Assembly (NCBI GenBank): GCA_001939145.1
Contig: LSRX01000131.1
Coordinates: forward strand, 692,159 to 756,158
Length of the DNA: 64,000 bases
Direction of reading: 5' to 3'
Origin: Symbiodinium microadriaticum
Taxonomy: Eukaryota > Sar > Dinophyceae > Suessiales > Symbiodiniaceae
A program made the translations under genes and the position numbers. The notes below the pieces were generated by a model, which was given only the letters and a program-made list of their open reading frames with translations, was not told the DNA's origin and did not search any database. Of this stretch, positions 1-13,100 are shown piece after piece. The first letter of the stretch is position 1, and each line of letters begins with the position of its first letter.

Positions 1-736
1 CAGGTCTGGTGTATTTCCTGTGGGACTAATCTTCCACGACAACATGGATTCGGGGATCGCTTTGCAGGGGAATCTCCCACTCCGAACTGTTCTGTTCTGC
101 CGCTCACAACTCAAGGCCCAAAGTGCTGATGTGACTTCGACAGCTGGGGGCAAAGCGCTTGGCTGGATAACCGTTTCATTTCTTTTTCAGGGGCCCTCTA
201 AGACTCTTGCAGCATCCGCTCTGCACTGGCACCACCTGCTGCGACACTGCCGTCCCCACGACATCAAGCCCACGCGCAAAGGCCTAGGCAGATGATCTGC
301 ATGAGCTTGTCTAAGTCTTTGGAAAATTAGCCATGCTGCCGGCAGCAAGCACGCACGGGCGCCTTGGCCCACCACGGCAAATGCATGGAGCGTTGTAGAA
401 GCATTCGTTTTGGTTCACGCTGAGACACGGAAGAAACTTCGGACAATTCTCTGGGCGTCCAGGCCTCCTGCAGATATGCTGGAGGCGCCGGTGCCGATGA
501 GATGCCGATGTGATGCAAGAGATGTGGCTGTGCGATCGCTTCCTGCTGATCCCTGGTCCCATGTCACTCCTGCCCATGATGTCCAGAGTCCGCAAGCCCT
601 TTGCGGTACGCCGCTCTTCGGTGCTGGTCGTCAGGACGTGGACCGCGAAGGTTTCAGGCGTCACGCAGCCTTGCATGCCAAAAGCAACTGCTGCGTACAA
701 CCCCGCCCGATAGCCGCCCTAGCCCAGCCCCAGCAG
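1..736. other. Sequence downstream of VWA8, nothing recognised
   Basis: This covers the 3' flank of VWA8 and beyond. Short open frames occur on both strands but none shows a recognisable domain or AG|G exon structure that I could phase. No polyadenylation signal is evident; dinoflagellate genes usually lack AATAAA. Confidence 0.3.
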
Positions 737-1126
737 TCAAATGTGGACATGGGGCATGCTGTCTTTGAAGATCTGCTTGAAAGTGACAGCCAAGCTTGCT
801 GTTTCTGCACAAATATGTGCTCGGCCCGGTGCCAAGGTTGATTTGATGCGCTCAGCCTGCCACTTCTTCGGCTGCTGCACTTCCGATTTTCGTTTCGATA
901 CACCATAATTAGGCCTTAGTCATCCTTAGTCTTCTAAGTACGCTGCTCCGAGCACAGTAGCCCTCGAAGTCTCAGATCTTCTAGTCCGTGCTACACCACG
1001 CATGTCATCTATGACAAACAGTACTTCTGCTACCTCAGATCACCCATGGCCTCATCAACATTGTTGGAGATTAAGATGACATAGGCCTTGATAGTTGGAT
1101 CCTGGTGCAGAATTTGATTCCACCGC
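737..1126 (-). CDS. VWA8: VWA8 last two exons (1051-1126 and 737-856) with stop
   Basis: Exon 1051-1126 reads RWNQILHQDPTIKAYVILIS...NNVDE, matching FAQILTRDPQVNAFAIFIG. Exon 737-856 reads AERIKSTLAPGRAHICAETA...FKQIFKDSMPHVHI followed by TGA, matching the C-terminal TLPAGRSF...ILQQIF of VWA8. The 194-nt intron 857-1050 is GC-AG and gives the exact length. The upper end of the first may be 1131. Confidence 0.94.
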
Positions 1127-4100
1127 CTCAGCTGTTGGCGTTGGTTAGGTTGTGTCAGTGACAATGCGAGACCTCTCGAAAAAAGTTTCGAATTAGTCTC
1201 CACCATGTTGCACTTCCATGACGACACGGTCACTGGCCCGCAACGAACGAACCCATGCCGGACACTGGCAGTGATAATGACTGCACATGTCCTGTGCATG
1301 ATCCTGGCTACTAGGGCAGCTGAACTTCTGTTTCGGGGGCAGACCAGTTTTTGTAGCATCTGGATCGCTATAGCCCTGGCTGGGTGTTTGGGGAAAACCC
1401 GGCTGCACCCAAGCTGTCTCGACACAACGGGTTCAAGCACTGTTCAGCGGAGACAATGTGGCTGCAATCCGACCCTGCAGGTGTCAGGCTTCAAGGCGCA
1501 TTCAAAAGCAAGCAGCACTGACGTCCACCCCGACAGCAACTGCAGCCGCAATGTGTGATGGAAAAAACGGGAAGGCAGGACAGGGAAGTTTGGCCGAGTC
1601 TCCCTCATGGTCAACGTACTTGCAATTGGCTGATGCAACTGGACTTGGTGAGGAGCCGAGGCGGGTCTAATGTCAAGCCAAGCTGCCGAATGTCGATGTT
1701 GTACCTTCCATGTCATGCTTCAGGCAACTGCTTGAGCAGTGTCAATTCCATGCCGCACCGAACTGAAGAGTTTACGAGAAACGTACTTGTGCCTATTATA
1801 TAACTCAATGCTGCTTGCACTGACAGCGACAGCGCCGGCCGGATCGCTGCTCCTTTTGTAGGTGTAATGTGCTCGAGTTTGACTGTTGCTGTGTTTCATT
1901 CGGCACAGTCTGTTTCTCAGTCTCGTTGAAATCGCATGGCTTTTCTGGGATTCTCTCGGGGCAAGCTTCTTCGAACACGCACGTCGAGAGAAGCTCGAGA
2001 CATTCCTCGTTTGTGTCTCCTTGCGGGGTTGGGGAACCCAGAGACGAATTAGAAGATGGGCGTATCATGAAAGTTTGTAGAAGCCGTTCCGGAGGCGACA
2101 ACGAAAGAAAGCGCCGGAGCAAAAGTTCAAATTCCATGCGCATAGCACAAATGTAAGGCTGAAGGCCTTTGAGAGGTCATGCAACGGCACAGCCAAACAG
2201 CTTCGATGCACAAACCAGCTTTTTACATCCCTTTTTTTTGTGTTGCGGCGGAACTAGGCGAAAGGCTTGGTGCCAAAGAAGCTTACCCGGGCTTGCTTTT
2301 GAAAAAGGTCACAACCACACCGAATCTTTCAGGGAATAAAACATGCTGGTTCGGGAGGGCCGTTTAGGCCTCAACCATTGGACCATTGAAAGACGTCGTC
2401 ACTGGTAGCATTTGTTCCACCCGGCCACACGTCGTGCGGTACGGGTACTGACTGGAGCTGAACCTCGGCTCGGGAGTGCGGTCGCTGCGGGCACCGAAGG
2501 CACCATTCACACCCATCCGGTCCACATGGTGCCACCCCGTTTGCTCACCGATCTTGGAGAAGTAACCCATCACCGGATCATTTCCATCTACAGCTGTTCC
2601 AGGCAAAGGAAGACTGGCTCGCGGAGCCATGTTGACCCGTCGTTCACGAAGGTCGGGCTGTGTGTCATTGACCACTTGCCTGCATCCAGGATAGACCGGG
2701 GGTGGCTAAGGTCCATGAACTTCATGCCAGCGTCGACAAACATGTTCTCTGTCAATGTCCACCTCAGCCGAGTATTCGGACAACGCAAAACAGCTCTGAG
2801 CCAGCGCTCGCAGTTGCTTGTGCTTCGGCACGTGGATCTCCTTCAAGTTCCCGTGGTACTCCCGCATGGAGAGAGCGATGGTCCCATCCGCGCTTGCTGC
2901 ACGAAACGAAGTCCTCCCGCTGCACCTCACGGAAGCCGAGCTCAGCTCCCACATCCATCAAGGATCTCTCGGCAGAAGCACAGCCCCCAAACAGGAGGTC
3001 GTCAACGTGGGACACGATCATCCCCTCGAGGTTCTGGTGCTGGCTTAGCGTCCCACTTGAACCATGTATAGCTTGATCCATTGCGCTGCGTTCCCTTCCA
3101 TTCCCAGCCACGATCCTCGAGTCGCCGGGCTAAGCGAAACCACCACTGTCTCGGAGCGTCAGCGAGGCCGAAAATACTTTTGCCAGGCAGCCTTCAGGTA
3201 AAGGAATGCTCGGCGAAGTCTTGGCGTTGGTGATGTACAATTCACGGGCGACAAAGGAATCGCCCTTCAGGACAGAAAGCATGCACTCTTCACATCGCAC
3301 GACAGCAGCGACCAGGCGCGTCCCTGCCACGCCGTCAGCACCAAGACCAGGTGCTGCGAAAGCCTTAACCCCGTCGGGCTGTCTCGGCGAAGCGTTGGTT
3401 CTGTCCTGAAAGCCCGGCACGATAAGCCTTGAGGGGGAACCGGTCGTTCGGCCGTACGGCCGTAAGGGTCCTATCGGCCTTGTCTGTCAGAACAAACCGC
3501 GGAACCATGATCTTGTCGAGCTCGCCTGGGCCGGGCCAATCTCCACCGCCGAGTTATCAACATAGCCGGCCCAACCCTTTTCAGCGGCTTTGCCCCAAAG
3601 CTCTCGGTCCTTGGGGCTCATCTGGTCCACTTGCACTCCTTGTCCACCAAGAGTAGATCATGTTGGGAGCTTGACGGCAAACTCCAACGACCATCCCACA
3701 TCTTGAAGCACCGCAGCAGTGCAGGAAGCTATGGCAGCTATGGCCATGGATGTGAAGAGTGACTATCTGCGGGGCATGCGCCGGCCCTTCGTCATGGATA
3801 TCTTTGCTGGCGCCGCGGTTGAGGCCAACTCCAAGGCTCGTGGGCACTTCCGTGGGCACTTCGCTGTTCAGCAGGCCGCCTAAAACCTTGCGGCGCGCAC
3901 GGACGGATAGAAAATGATCGAACATGTTCGGCATCACCGTCCAAACTTTCTCGCGCAAAACCGCCCTCGGGGCCGCACAGACCTTCAACTACAACTTTGT
4001 CGGATGCTTGGCGTGAAGCCGAGGCAGCAGCTCGACCTCAACTACAATTCGCAGCTCGCTTGGCGCGATGACAAAGCAGGACATTTCGCTCTTTTGCTGC

Positions 4101-7100
4101 CCACCTCGGCTTCTTCATGGCATGCAGCTGCCACTTTGCGAGCGTCACCGGGACGTTTGCAAGCTTCGGGCTCCTTCCGTGATGGTGCGAGGCCTGCTGT
4201 TAGCTTGCGAAAATTGACCTCGAGCCAGGCAGTGGTGAGCCGCTTTCTTTCCAAAGGCCGCCACAAAACTTGATGCACCACAACCTCAGGACATTAAGCA
4301 AGGACTTGATGCACCACAACCTCGGGACATTAAGCGACGACTTGTTGCACCACAACCTCGGGACCTGAAGCAACGACTTGATGCACCACAACCTCGACGA
4401 TGCCCTTCAGCTTGCCCTTCCCCGACCACAATGCCGCCATCTTCACCAAGTCGCTTTTCAAGGTAGGCAACCCGCCGGGGCCGAGGAGGGTCTGTTCGCG
4501 ATCCACACGTAGTCCATCCTTCTCGGCGGCTTCCTTCATTGCGACATTTTTCAATCGAGCCTGCCGCCCGGAAACGGTAGCGAACGCAGACTTGGCTGCT
4601 TGATGGGCCACAGCCGAAAACTCCTTCGCGGCTCCAAATCGAACCGGGCGACGGCCCTGAGGACCATTCGTCTCCATCTCCCACCCCACAGGCTACCAAT
4701 GTCGGAGGTGGCGATGGTCGCGGGGCAAATTCATTCAATGAGAAACACCGTCCTGCGAGGCAAGGGCATCCATATAGGGGCTCGGGCCGAAGAGGAGGCG
4801 AGTGCAAAGTCAAGCGCGAGCTGCCTGCTGCCTTAACATGAGGCTGGCTTCGGTCAGGTCGTGGTTGTGAGGTCCCGGGCTGTGAGGCGGCACGTGTGGA
4901 GCAGACTGCACACGGTGATGCGCCCATGAACGGCAATCAAGACTGCACTGAGAAACCCCATTCAACTTCACGGCCAGGTGTCCTGCGCTCGCAGCTCCAA
5001 GGCACGGCCCAATCCTCAAAGAGACGGCAGCTGAGACGTCGCCTGCCGAAGTCCAGACCACCATCCAACACATCGCGGCCGAAAAAGTAGGCTGAAACCC
5101 ATCGTCCCCAATCGAAGCCGGAATCCATCAACGCAAGGTCGAAGGGAGCACGCAGCCGCTGCCAAACTTGAAGCTCTCGGTCTCAGGCCCCTGGTCAATG
5201 AGAGTTCGCAGAGCCGACGGCGCCTCCGCGAGAATGGCAACATAACCCTCCAGCCACTGAGTCCCAGCGCACGTCCGGTTGCAGGCGCTGTCCAGCGCTC
5301 CAACCCAATTATCGGCACTCAGCTTAACCGCCAGGGCCTCACGACGGAAGGCCCGCCAAGTCAACGGCGACCCGTCCAGGTTGGATTTTTGGACCAGGCA
5401 TCCTGGCCCTTTTCCTTCGCATCACTCATCTCTCAAAGCCCGGGCCCGAAGTCGCTCACAAAGGCCCGGAAGAATCAGGCAACCGAAGGTGAGGATCTGC
5501 AACGAGTTCACGAGGAGCGCAACGTGCAACAGCCTAAAGCCTAAAGGCGGAGTCAGCGCAGCACCAGCAGTCCCTTCACCAGCTCAGGCTCCGGTGCCAC
5601 TGTAGAAACACTCCCGACAGCGACCACGAAAGCAAGCGCCGGGGCAAGAGTTCCTTTTCCATGCGCCTAGCACAAACGTAAGGCTGAAGGCCTTTGAGAG
5701 GTCATGCAACTGCACAGCCAAGCAGCTTCGATGCACAAGATTGCACAGGCCAGCTTTCTACAAAGTTCGACACTCTAACCAACCGAGATCTCTAGATCTC
5801 GAGCGATGCCTTATCCTAAATGCCGAGGACGGTTTTGCTACTGTGCCAGGCCTGAAGAATGTCAAGCCAGAATCGACCCGTTCTTGCTGTTTAATAACCT
5901 GTGTAGGGGGGGTGGAGGTGGAATCTAAAAAGGACTTGGCCTCTGCAGGTCTGCATCGCTTACGACCAGCAGAAAGCCTGACTGCAGGATCCATCCATGC
6001 AGATGCTACAGCAGGACTCCCAATGCTCCCGTGATGGATCAGAGCAGCGTTCGTCTGCCGTCTGCCGGCCGAGCTCTGCGATTGCGCGAGCAGTAGCCTG
6101 TGACTCCAGACGGCATTCACATGTTCAAGCTGCGTTCCTGCAGCAGGCTAGAACCACACCTCCAGTGTATGGTCCCCAGGATAGCAGAATTGAGCGTGTG
6201 CCTGTCACGGGCTCAGAGCAAGACAGTCACGAAGTCCCAAAGGGCAAAACCGTACTGATCTCGATGTAGAGCTAAGATGCATCCAAACGGTGAAGACTCA
6301 CCAAAACTTCCCAACCGAGCACCATAGCAAAACAATGCAAAACACATGTTGGAATCCACGCCTCCATGGACTTGCAAATCTCAAGCCGTTCCCTGTCCTT
6401 GTGAAGGGCACGCACACCGAGACGAAGTATACTGTTTCTGCATGTATGCAATGTAAGGAGGTGAAGAATCGTGGCAGCTTCATGTAAGTTGTGTTTTCGG
6501 ACATTGGGACGACAGGTTTGCAGAAGTAAAGGGCACACATACAACATCAAGGCTGCCAGCTGCCATGCTTGGCAAAAGCCACGTGCTACCTCTTTAAGCA
6601 AAACTTAGTCAGAGTCACCGCTTCAAGTCCAGTACCCTGCAGTCGACTGCTGAAACTGACTTTGTCCGATGTCACCGTCCCCCACCCTCCAGCCGCCCTT
6701 CCCCACCCCTCCCCTCCCTTCAGGAAGTGCCAATGCCGGGAAGAACAGCTACCGACCCATGCCCGGAAGATCTGCCACTGGGCTGCAGACGCTCTTCGCT
6801 GTCCTATCTGCAGTCCGAGGTTCCGAGCGGGGCGGCCTGCCCCATTCGACGAGTCGCTCGGCCTCGGGGCCTGTGCCGCTGTGCCCGACCATGCGGTAGT
6901 CGTACTTGTCCTGGCCGTCTCGTCTTACGTAAATGCCTATAGTCCTTCCACACCCCAGTCCTCAAAGCCTGTGAAGCTCTCGAAGATAAAGGCTGCAACT
7001 TCTTGCAATCGCTGCAGCCGTCGGTCAATCCGATTGAATGTATACCTGGAGCGGACGTCTGCTCGCGAAAACTGAAGCAGGCTCAAAATGGCTGAAAGAA

Positions 7101-10100
7101 CTTCGTGCTGCCCCTGTTCTGCAGACAAGGCACATGCTGCCGCTGATATCCATGACAAAGGTGAGGCGCTTTGGATGTTGCTGGCTTTTGCCAAACATCT
7201 GCCCCTCAGGATCCCCACGTCTCATGTAGACCGTCTTGCACCCAGTAATGCCATCCTCAGCTCTTCGCTTGAGGCTTTCTTCTTCCCTTGAGCCGTATAA
7301 GACTTGAGCAGACGCGGACGAGGAGCCACCAAGCGGCTCTCATCCAACTCCCCCATCGTCTGATTCTTCAGCCATTGTCGCTCGTGCTGTCGAGCTGCCT
7401 GGCTTTCTAGGCAGACCTGCTCGGAGCCATGCATCACAGGGGTGCCAACATGAGCAGAGAACCGATATAGGTGCCTTCATTTCTTGAATTTGTGTGGCAA
7501 CCTGTTCGCGCAGGGCCGCATAGGCCTCTCCTTCTTTCAGAGACATCTTCATCTCGGCAAGCCTTCCAGAGGGAGGAGCCCACGCATGCAATACGACAGC
7601 TTCTAATTAGCTGGAGTGGTCCTTTGCTAAGCTTCATCTTCATGACTCATTGCTGATTTGCTGGCCCAAGACTGGTGGCCCTGGATGTGAGTTGGGCTAA
7701 AGTAGCTGTCAAAGACCAGCCGTCTGACCGACCAGCCCCGTTAGGCTCAATTCCGCAGTCATTGCCACAAACGACAGCATTCGGTTGCCGTTCGCCGGAG
7801 CTGTTGCTACGCATTCCAAGATTCCGCCGTCAAACCCATGCTGAGTTCCAAAACCTGCTGAGCTAAAACGAAGCACGAACAACGTCATGCCGACATGCCT
7901 CTTCTGGTAGGCTTCGTCCGCCATTTGCTGAGCTTTTCGCTTCGTGGCCTCATCCAAGCCTTGCTTCTTGTCCTCGGAGACCTGGACCAGCTTTTGACCC
8001 ACATCCAGTCGGTAAGGCCCCCAGCGACCTCCAAGTCCTCGATTCGAGCACTCTCCATGCAATGTACAAATCCCGACCATGTTCAAAGATTGGCTATGCA
8101 TGCAATGAACAAATCCCTGCGTCTCTGTCCTGCAGTGCCTGTCCCGCCGCTTCCACCGGCAAATCGGTTGCCACCAATATGTTGTTGCCCGTCCCACTCG
8201 CCATGCTTTGGCCCGCCTTCTGCCATGTCCGGTGGCCGCTCTCCATCTGGGTTGTCCTGGTTAGTAACGTCTTTCGACTTGTCCCTGTCCTCATCCAGTC
8301 GCAGAGTCATGTTGCTTTGATGCCGTCGTCCTTCAAGAAGACGTACTCCCTCTTCCGTGGTTGCAATACCATGCCTTTGCAGCACTTGCAACAAAGGCTT
8401 GCGCTTTTTGGTATCGGCGATATCAAAGGCAAACACACCAGCAGCGACTTCCGCCAGGGAATCTCGAGGAAAGCGTTGCGCATGGCTTACGAGTTTGACG
8501 AGCTCCCGCGTTGAGTACGGATAGGCCAGCTGGCCTGATGCCACGAGCTCCCGCAGCTCTGCGAAAAGCAAGGACAGCTGAATGATTCGATTTTTAGGAA
8601 CATCAGGGCCGACACTCTTCAGCAGCTCCACTTCACTGGCAATGTCCGGGTTATCCACCACATGGCAGCTGAAGACGTCACCACAAACCTTAAAGAAATC
8701 GTTACCCATGAAAGGGTAACCTGGGCGATTTGCCAGCACGAAAAGCCTGAAGTTGCTGGACATCTTCACGACTTCATCAGATGCCTCCGCGAATCGAGCA
8801 TCGTTTTCTCGTACAACCGTGCGCCCATCGGGGAGGCTTAATTCGCCATCCTCGGACAAAGCCTTCAGCACGCAGACGACTTCCAGGGGAGCTTTGTCTG
8901 CCTCATCGACAACTAGGCACCGTCCGGCCTTCACCGCTCGCAGCAATGGCGAATCTTCCCAGACCACAACTCCAGAGCGTAGACTTGGCGCAAGCGTTAG
9001 GCTTTGCACCGTTGTGTCTCGATGGAGTTGGATGTATTCCTGAAGCTTCTGATGCAACAGGAAGCGAAAAGCGTTACTGCCCTTACAGTATGTGCCAGTC
9101 GGGCACAGCCTCAGCGCCGCACTCGTTCACATTGCAAGAGCCCGAGCAGTCGGTCCGTGAGCTTGTTCTTGCCCACACCCTGGTTCCCGACAAGGAGCAA
9201 GTGATGACCTGGAAAGACAGAGCATGCTTCTGATCATGCTGTCCGCTCCGCTGCATTCGTTTTGCGCGCATTCACAAACATCTCCAGGTGAGTTCTGGGA
9301 GAATCCCGAACCTTTTCGAAGGCAGGCTGAATGACAACGGGACGAAAGGGATCACAGACTTGACATGCAGGAGATGGGATGGAAGGGCTCCTGCTTTCGA
9401 AAAGCCAGCAGTCGACAGTGGTGTGTGAGCACATCAATGGTCAGATTATACAGGTTCTTCCGCGAACCTGTCGGAGCGGTCCGAATCACACAGAATTACT
9501 ACGGCCTGCTGTGCACGATGCTGCATGAACGGATTGCAGGTTTCGCTGTTGTAGTGTTCAGGGCTTCGGTGTCTGATTTTCACGCCTCGGAGCTCACGCT
9601 TCCATGCTCGCTAGGCGGGTTTCAGGCTCTGCGGTAAGATTGTTGAGGCGCTTTTCAACTTAGCAATGTCTTTCGGGTCTGGCCTGCTGCTGCATACGAT
9701 CACAGTTGCCGACGAGTGGGGCCCCGACCAAGCGACCAATCAAGTAGCATGCCCTTGAGGATGTCGACATGCTGTGGAATGTCAACGAAGGCCACATCGG
9801 GGACCAACTCTGGCCTAGTGCGGATCTTCACTGGTGGCTGAGCTCTCAGATGATCTAACCACTCTTGCCACGCACATTGCCTGGCTGGCACCCGCAGGGG
9901 ACATGAAACATCTCCAATCTTCAGGATGCCGTTTGCCACTCGGGCAGCTTCAACTGGTTTCCTGCGGTGAGGCAAGGGCATGCCAAGACATCGCACAGTC
10001 CTCGAATCGAACAGACAAGACCACGAAGCTGACAGTACGTTTAAGGTAGCTGGGGTGACACCTGTTCAGCAAGGCATAAGTGCAACTGCCTCACACTGAA

Positions 10101-13100
10101 GCACGTGCTCAGTACCTCCTACTCCCACGAAATCCAGCGATTGAAAACACAATGATCCTCAATCTTCGCAAAACCAAAGTCTGGAGATACCAGCGTCTCC
10201 AAAACGGTGAAGTGCACCGCTCCCTTCTTCCAAGACTAAGATCTCGCGGTCAGTCCTCAAAAGGCTGGCTTCACCTTGCTTTCGCAGGCTCTCGAGTCTT
10301 GCACGACGTTGCTGCTCCCTGCATGCAGGTAAGGAAACATGCAAAGGAGCGCCGCAACAAGTCGCAAAGGCAGGAGGGGACCTGTCAGACTCTGCCTTCT
10401 CCCTGGCTTCGTCCACTTCTTGGCCACCGCCTCCAAACATCCTCGCCTGTGATCCAAACTGCACCGATTCTCCAGCTTCCGACATAGTCTGCCACTCGTC
10501 CTGAATGGCAATATTTTCAAGCTCCCGCAGCTCCTCCGCAGTATGGAAACAGATGCGAAAACCGAAGCACGCTGCAGTTTCCGGATGTTTCTGGCCTGTC
10601 GACGCCTTCTCGAATCGTCGTCTGCCAGCACATGTGGCACCCAGTGCGTGATGGGCACACCTCGAGAAGGGCAAGCGATGCAAAGCAGCTTTTCTGCGCG
10701 TCAGAGCCTTTCCATAGGACTGGCAAAACAACTTCGTATTGCTGCAAAAGCAGCTTCGCCTGATGCCTTCAGCGCTGCTTGCAGGATACGGTGCACAGCC
10801 TAGCACCAAAGACTCAAGACTTCACAAAAGCCGTCACAGTCCCGGCCATTTGAGTTTCGATCTCGAGCCTCCTGGGAGGACGGCGGTAAGAAGTCCAAGC
10901 ATGCTGAGAAGACGCGGCTCCTGGGAGACCCCGCAGCAGGGGATGCCAAGGCTAAGATAAGGGCCAGCTGTGGGCTTGCACTGCTAGCTGCTTGGACGGG
11001 TTCGGCTTCGAGCTGCACGGGCGTAAGAGTGGAGTGTACAAACTTGGCAGCATTGCCGAGACCATCTGGCATCTTGGACTTACTCAGTGCATCTCAGAAA
11101 GGAATTCATCTACTCTGAGATGCTCACATGGCGCCCACCACATCGCCAGGCCGCTTGTCGAGGTGCACAGCAATGCGCAGCAAGATCCGCAGCGTCATCC
11201 TGCCGAGACATGCACGCGCCCTCCCGCGCGCGTCTCACTGCCTCGTGGACCGTGGATGTGCTGTCGCCTCAAAGGCTCCAGCCCGGGATCTTCGAGCGAA
11301 GCGCTTCGCATCTTCTCACCGAACATAATGAGACCATGGAAGACCTCGCCGCGCCGTGGGAAACGTGCCGACTGCGGCAGTCACACGGAAGTAAAGCCAG
11401 GAATATCGGATGCTCTGTGCCTGCTCGTTCTTGGACCTCAGTTGCCGAAGCTAGCTATGGTCGAGCTATATCAAGCTGGTTCTGACTTCTCGGGCCTTCT
11501 AGGGAATGTACGTGCGACCGCTACTATTCCTGACCATGGCTGTGTGTTTGAGACGAGACATCAAAACGGGGCTCCCACACCCTCGACCGGGTCGCCAGCT
11601 GCACTTGTTCCTGGTGTGAGCCAAACAAGTTCACGAGACAAGTGTAATGGAGGGCTTCTGGGTTGTGCATCCCTCTTCGCCGGACTTCGCAACAATTTCA
11701 GCGCCTGAGCAGCCAATGGAGCCACAGAGTGGAAGTGGAAGAGTGTGGCCACCTGCCATCAACTTCTTCACGTTCGGAATGCCCTCCGGCTACTGCTACG
11801 ATTCGCCTCGTCATCAAGCCAAAGATTCTGCCGTCCTGTCGATTCCGATGAGCTAAAACCCTAGGCGAGCCCATGCGCACCATTGCGAGACGGAGTGTTT
11901 AGATAGCCCGATATCTTGACTGCCAGCTTCGCAACTGGTGCTCCTTCCCGCTGTGATGCTTGAGTTTCTGCAGTGGCCACGCAGCGGAAAGAGGGATGCA
12001 CCTGAAGCAAGGCGACAAGCTCCGTGCAGATGCAAGCCTTGCAGACTTAACTCGGGCGCTGGCAGCTCTAAAGCGCACATGCGCCTCTTCAAACTCCCTG
12101 CCTGCACCATTCTCACGTGGCAGTTGCACTGTGGACACTTTGCCATCAAAATCCTGGGCGCGGGACAGTCCTGGCACAGGCCCTTGACAGCAATAAGCTT
12201 TCTCCACCTCTCTGGTGACACCTCCAAAGATTCTAAAGGTTAAGGGGATTGCACGACCAGGCTAGCTGCAGCATGGTGCAGCACAAACATGAACTGACAA
12301 CCAGACACCCAGACGCCTGTCCCGCATCAGCCACCCAAGATATTTCAAGATCATCCAAGAAAGCATGCAGACAAGCAGCTGAATCGGCCATGCATGCAAT
12401 GAAAGGCATGCTTCAACGACTCCTCCGACCCTCCCCACCCTCCCCTACGGCTCTCTCACCAGGCGGGAGCCATCCGGCAGCACTGCTTCTCGGTCAGCCA
12501 GAAGCGGGCCTCGCGGAAAGGCTTCGTCATCACGAACGTGCACAGCAAGCCACAGCTTCCCCCGCGAGGCCCTAGCCGAGGATAGCCACGTGGCCATGTG
12601 CCAAGCGATGCAGGCCATCCAACACTGCTATGTCCCCGCCAATGGCCGCCTTGCGTGAGCAAGATTGCCATCCAACTTCCTCGAATTCAAACGCGTGAAC
12701 ACGACCAGCAGCACTAGACTCACTGGACCATGCAATCTCGCCAGATTCGCAGAATGCCTGAGATTTCGACACTCTGAAGTGGCTCCGAGTGATCGTGTTA
12801 GGCATGGTCAAACTAGCTCGCGAGACAAGCGGTTTCGGTAACTTCGTAACTTCCGAAAATGCACTCGGCATGCGGCTCCAGCTGTGACGTGTGAGGACAG
12901 TAGTGTCGAGCTAAGAAGTGACTTAATGCGGTGTGTGTGTGTGTGTATATATGCTCGTACAAGCACGGCAAGGTTGGCAGGCAACACGGCCTGCACGAGT
13001 GCAGAGTCTTGCCACTGTGTCTGCCCAACTTGGTCCGTAGTGCGCCGCTGCAGCAAGTCTCGAGCGAGCAGGTCCTGACCCAGAACGGGACAAGATGGAA

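Larger units (their letters stand above)
2075..5757 (-). mobile_element. Decayed Copia-like LTR retroelement inside a VWA8 intron
   Basis: Minus-strand frames resemble Ty1/Copia polymerase in the right order: an N-terminal RT part near 3.6-4.0 kb, an RT segment with KGDSFVARELYI near 3.3 kb, the catalytic-type motif HVDDLLFGG near 3.0 kb and possible RNase H-side sequence near 2.4-2.7 kb. All are broken by stops and frameshifts. The unit is bracketed by direct repeats of about 120-150 bp (2075-2221 and 5602-5757), which I read as LTR-like ends. It lies wholly inside the VWA8 intron between 1127 and 5940, in the same orientation as the host gene. The exact ends and any target-site duplication are not resolved. 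Confidence 0.7.

Noticed and set aside
10159-10809. 216-codon minus-strand frame read as one exon
   Set aside because: VWA8 exons at 10767-10799 and about 10165-10285 lie in or near it, but the middle does not match VWA8. It is an open intron, not a single exon.
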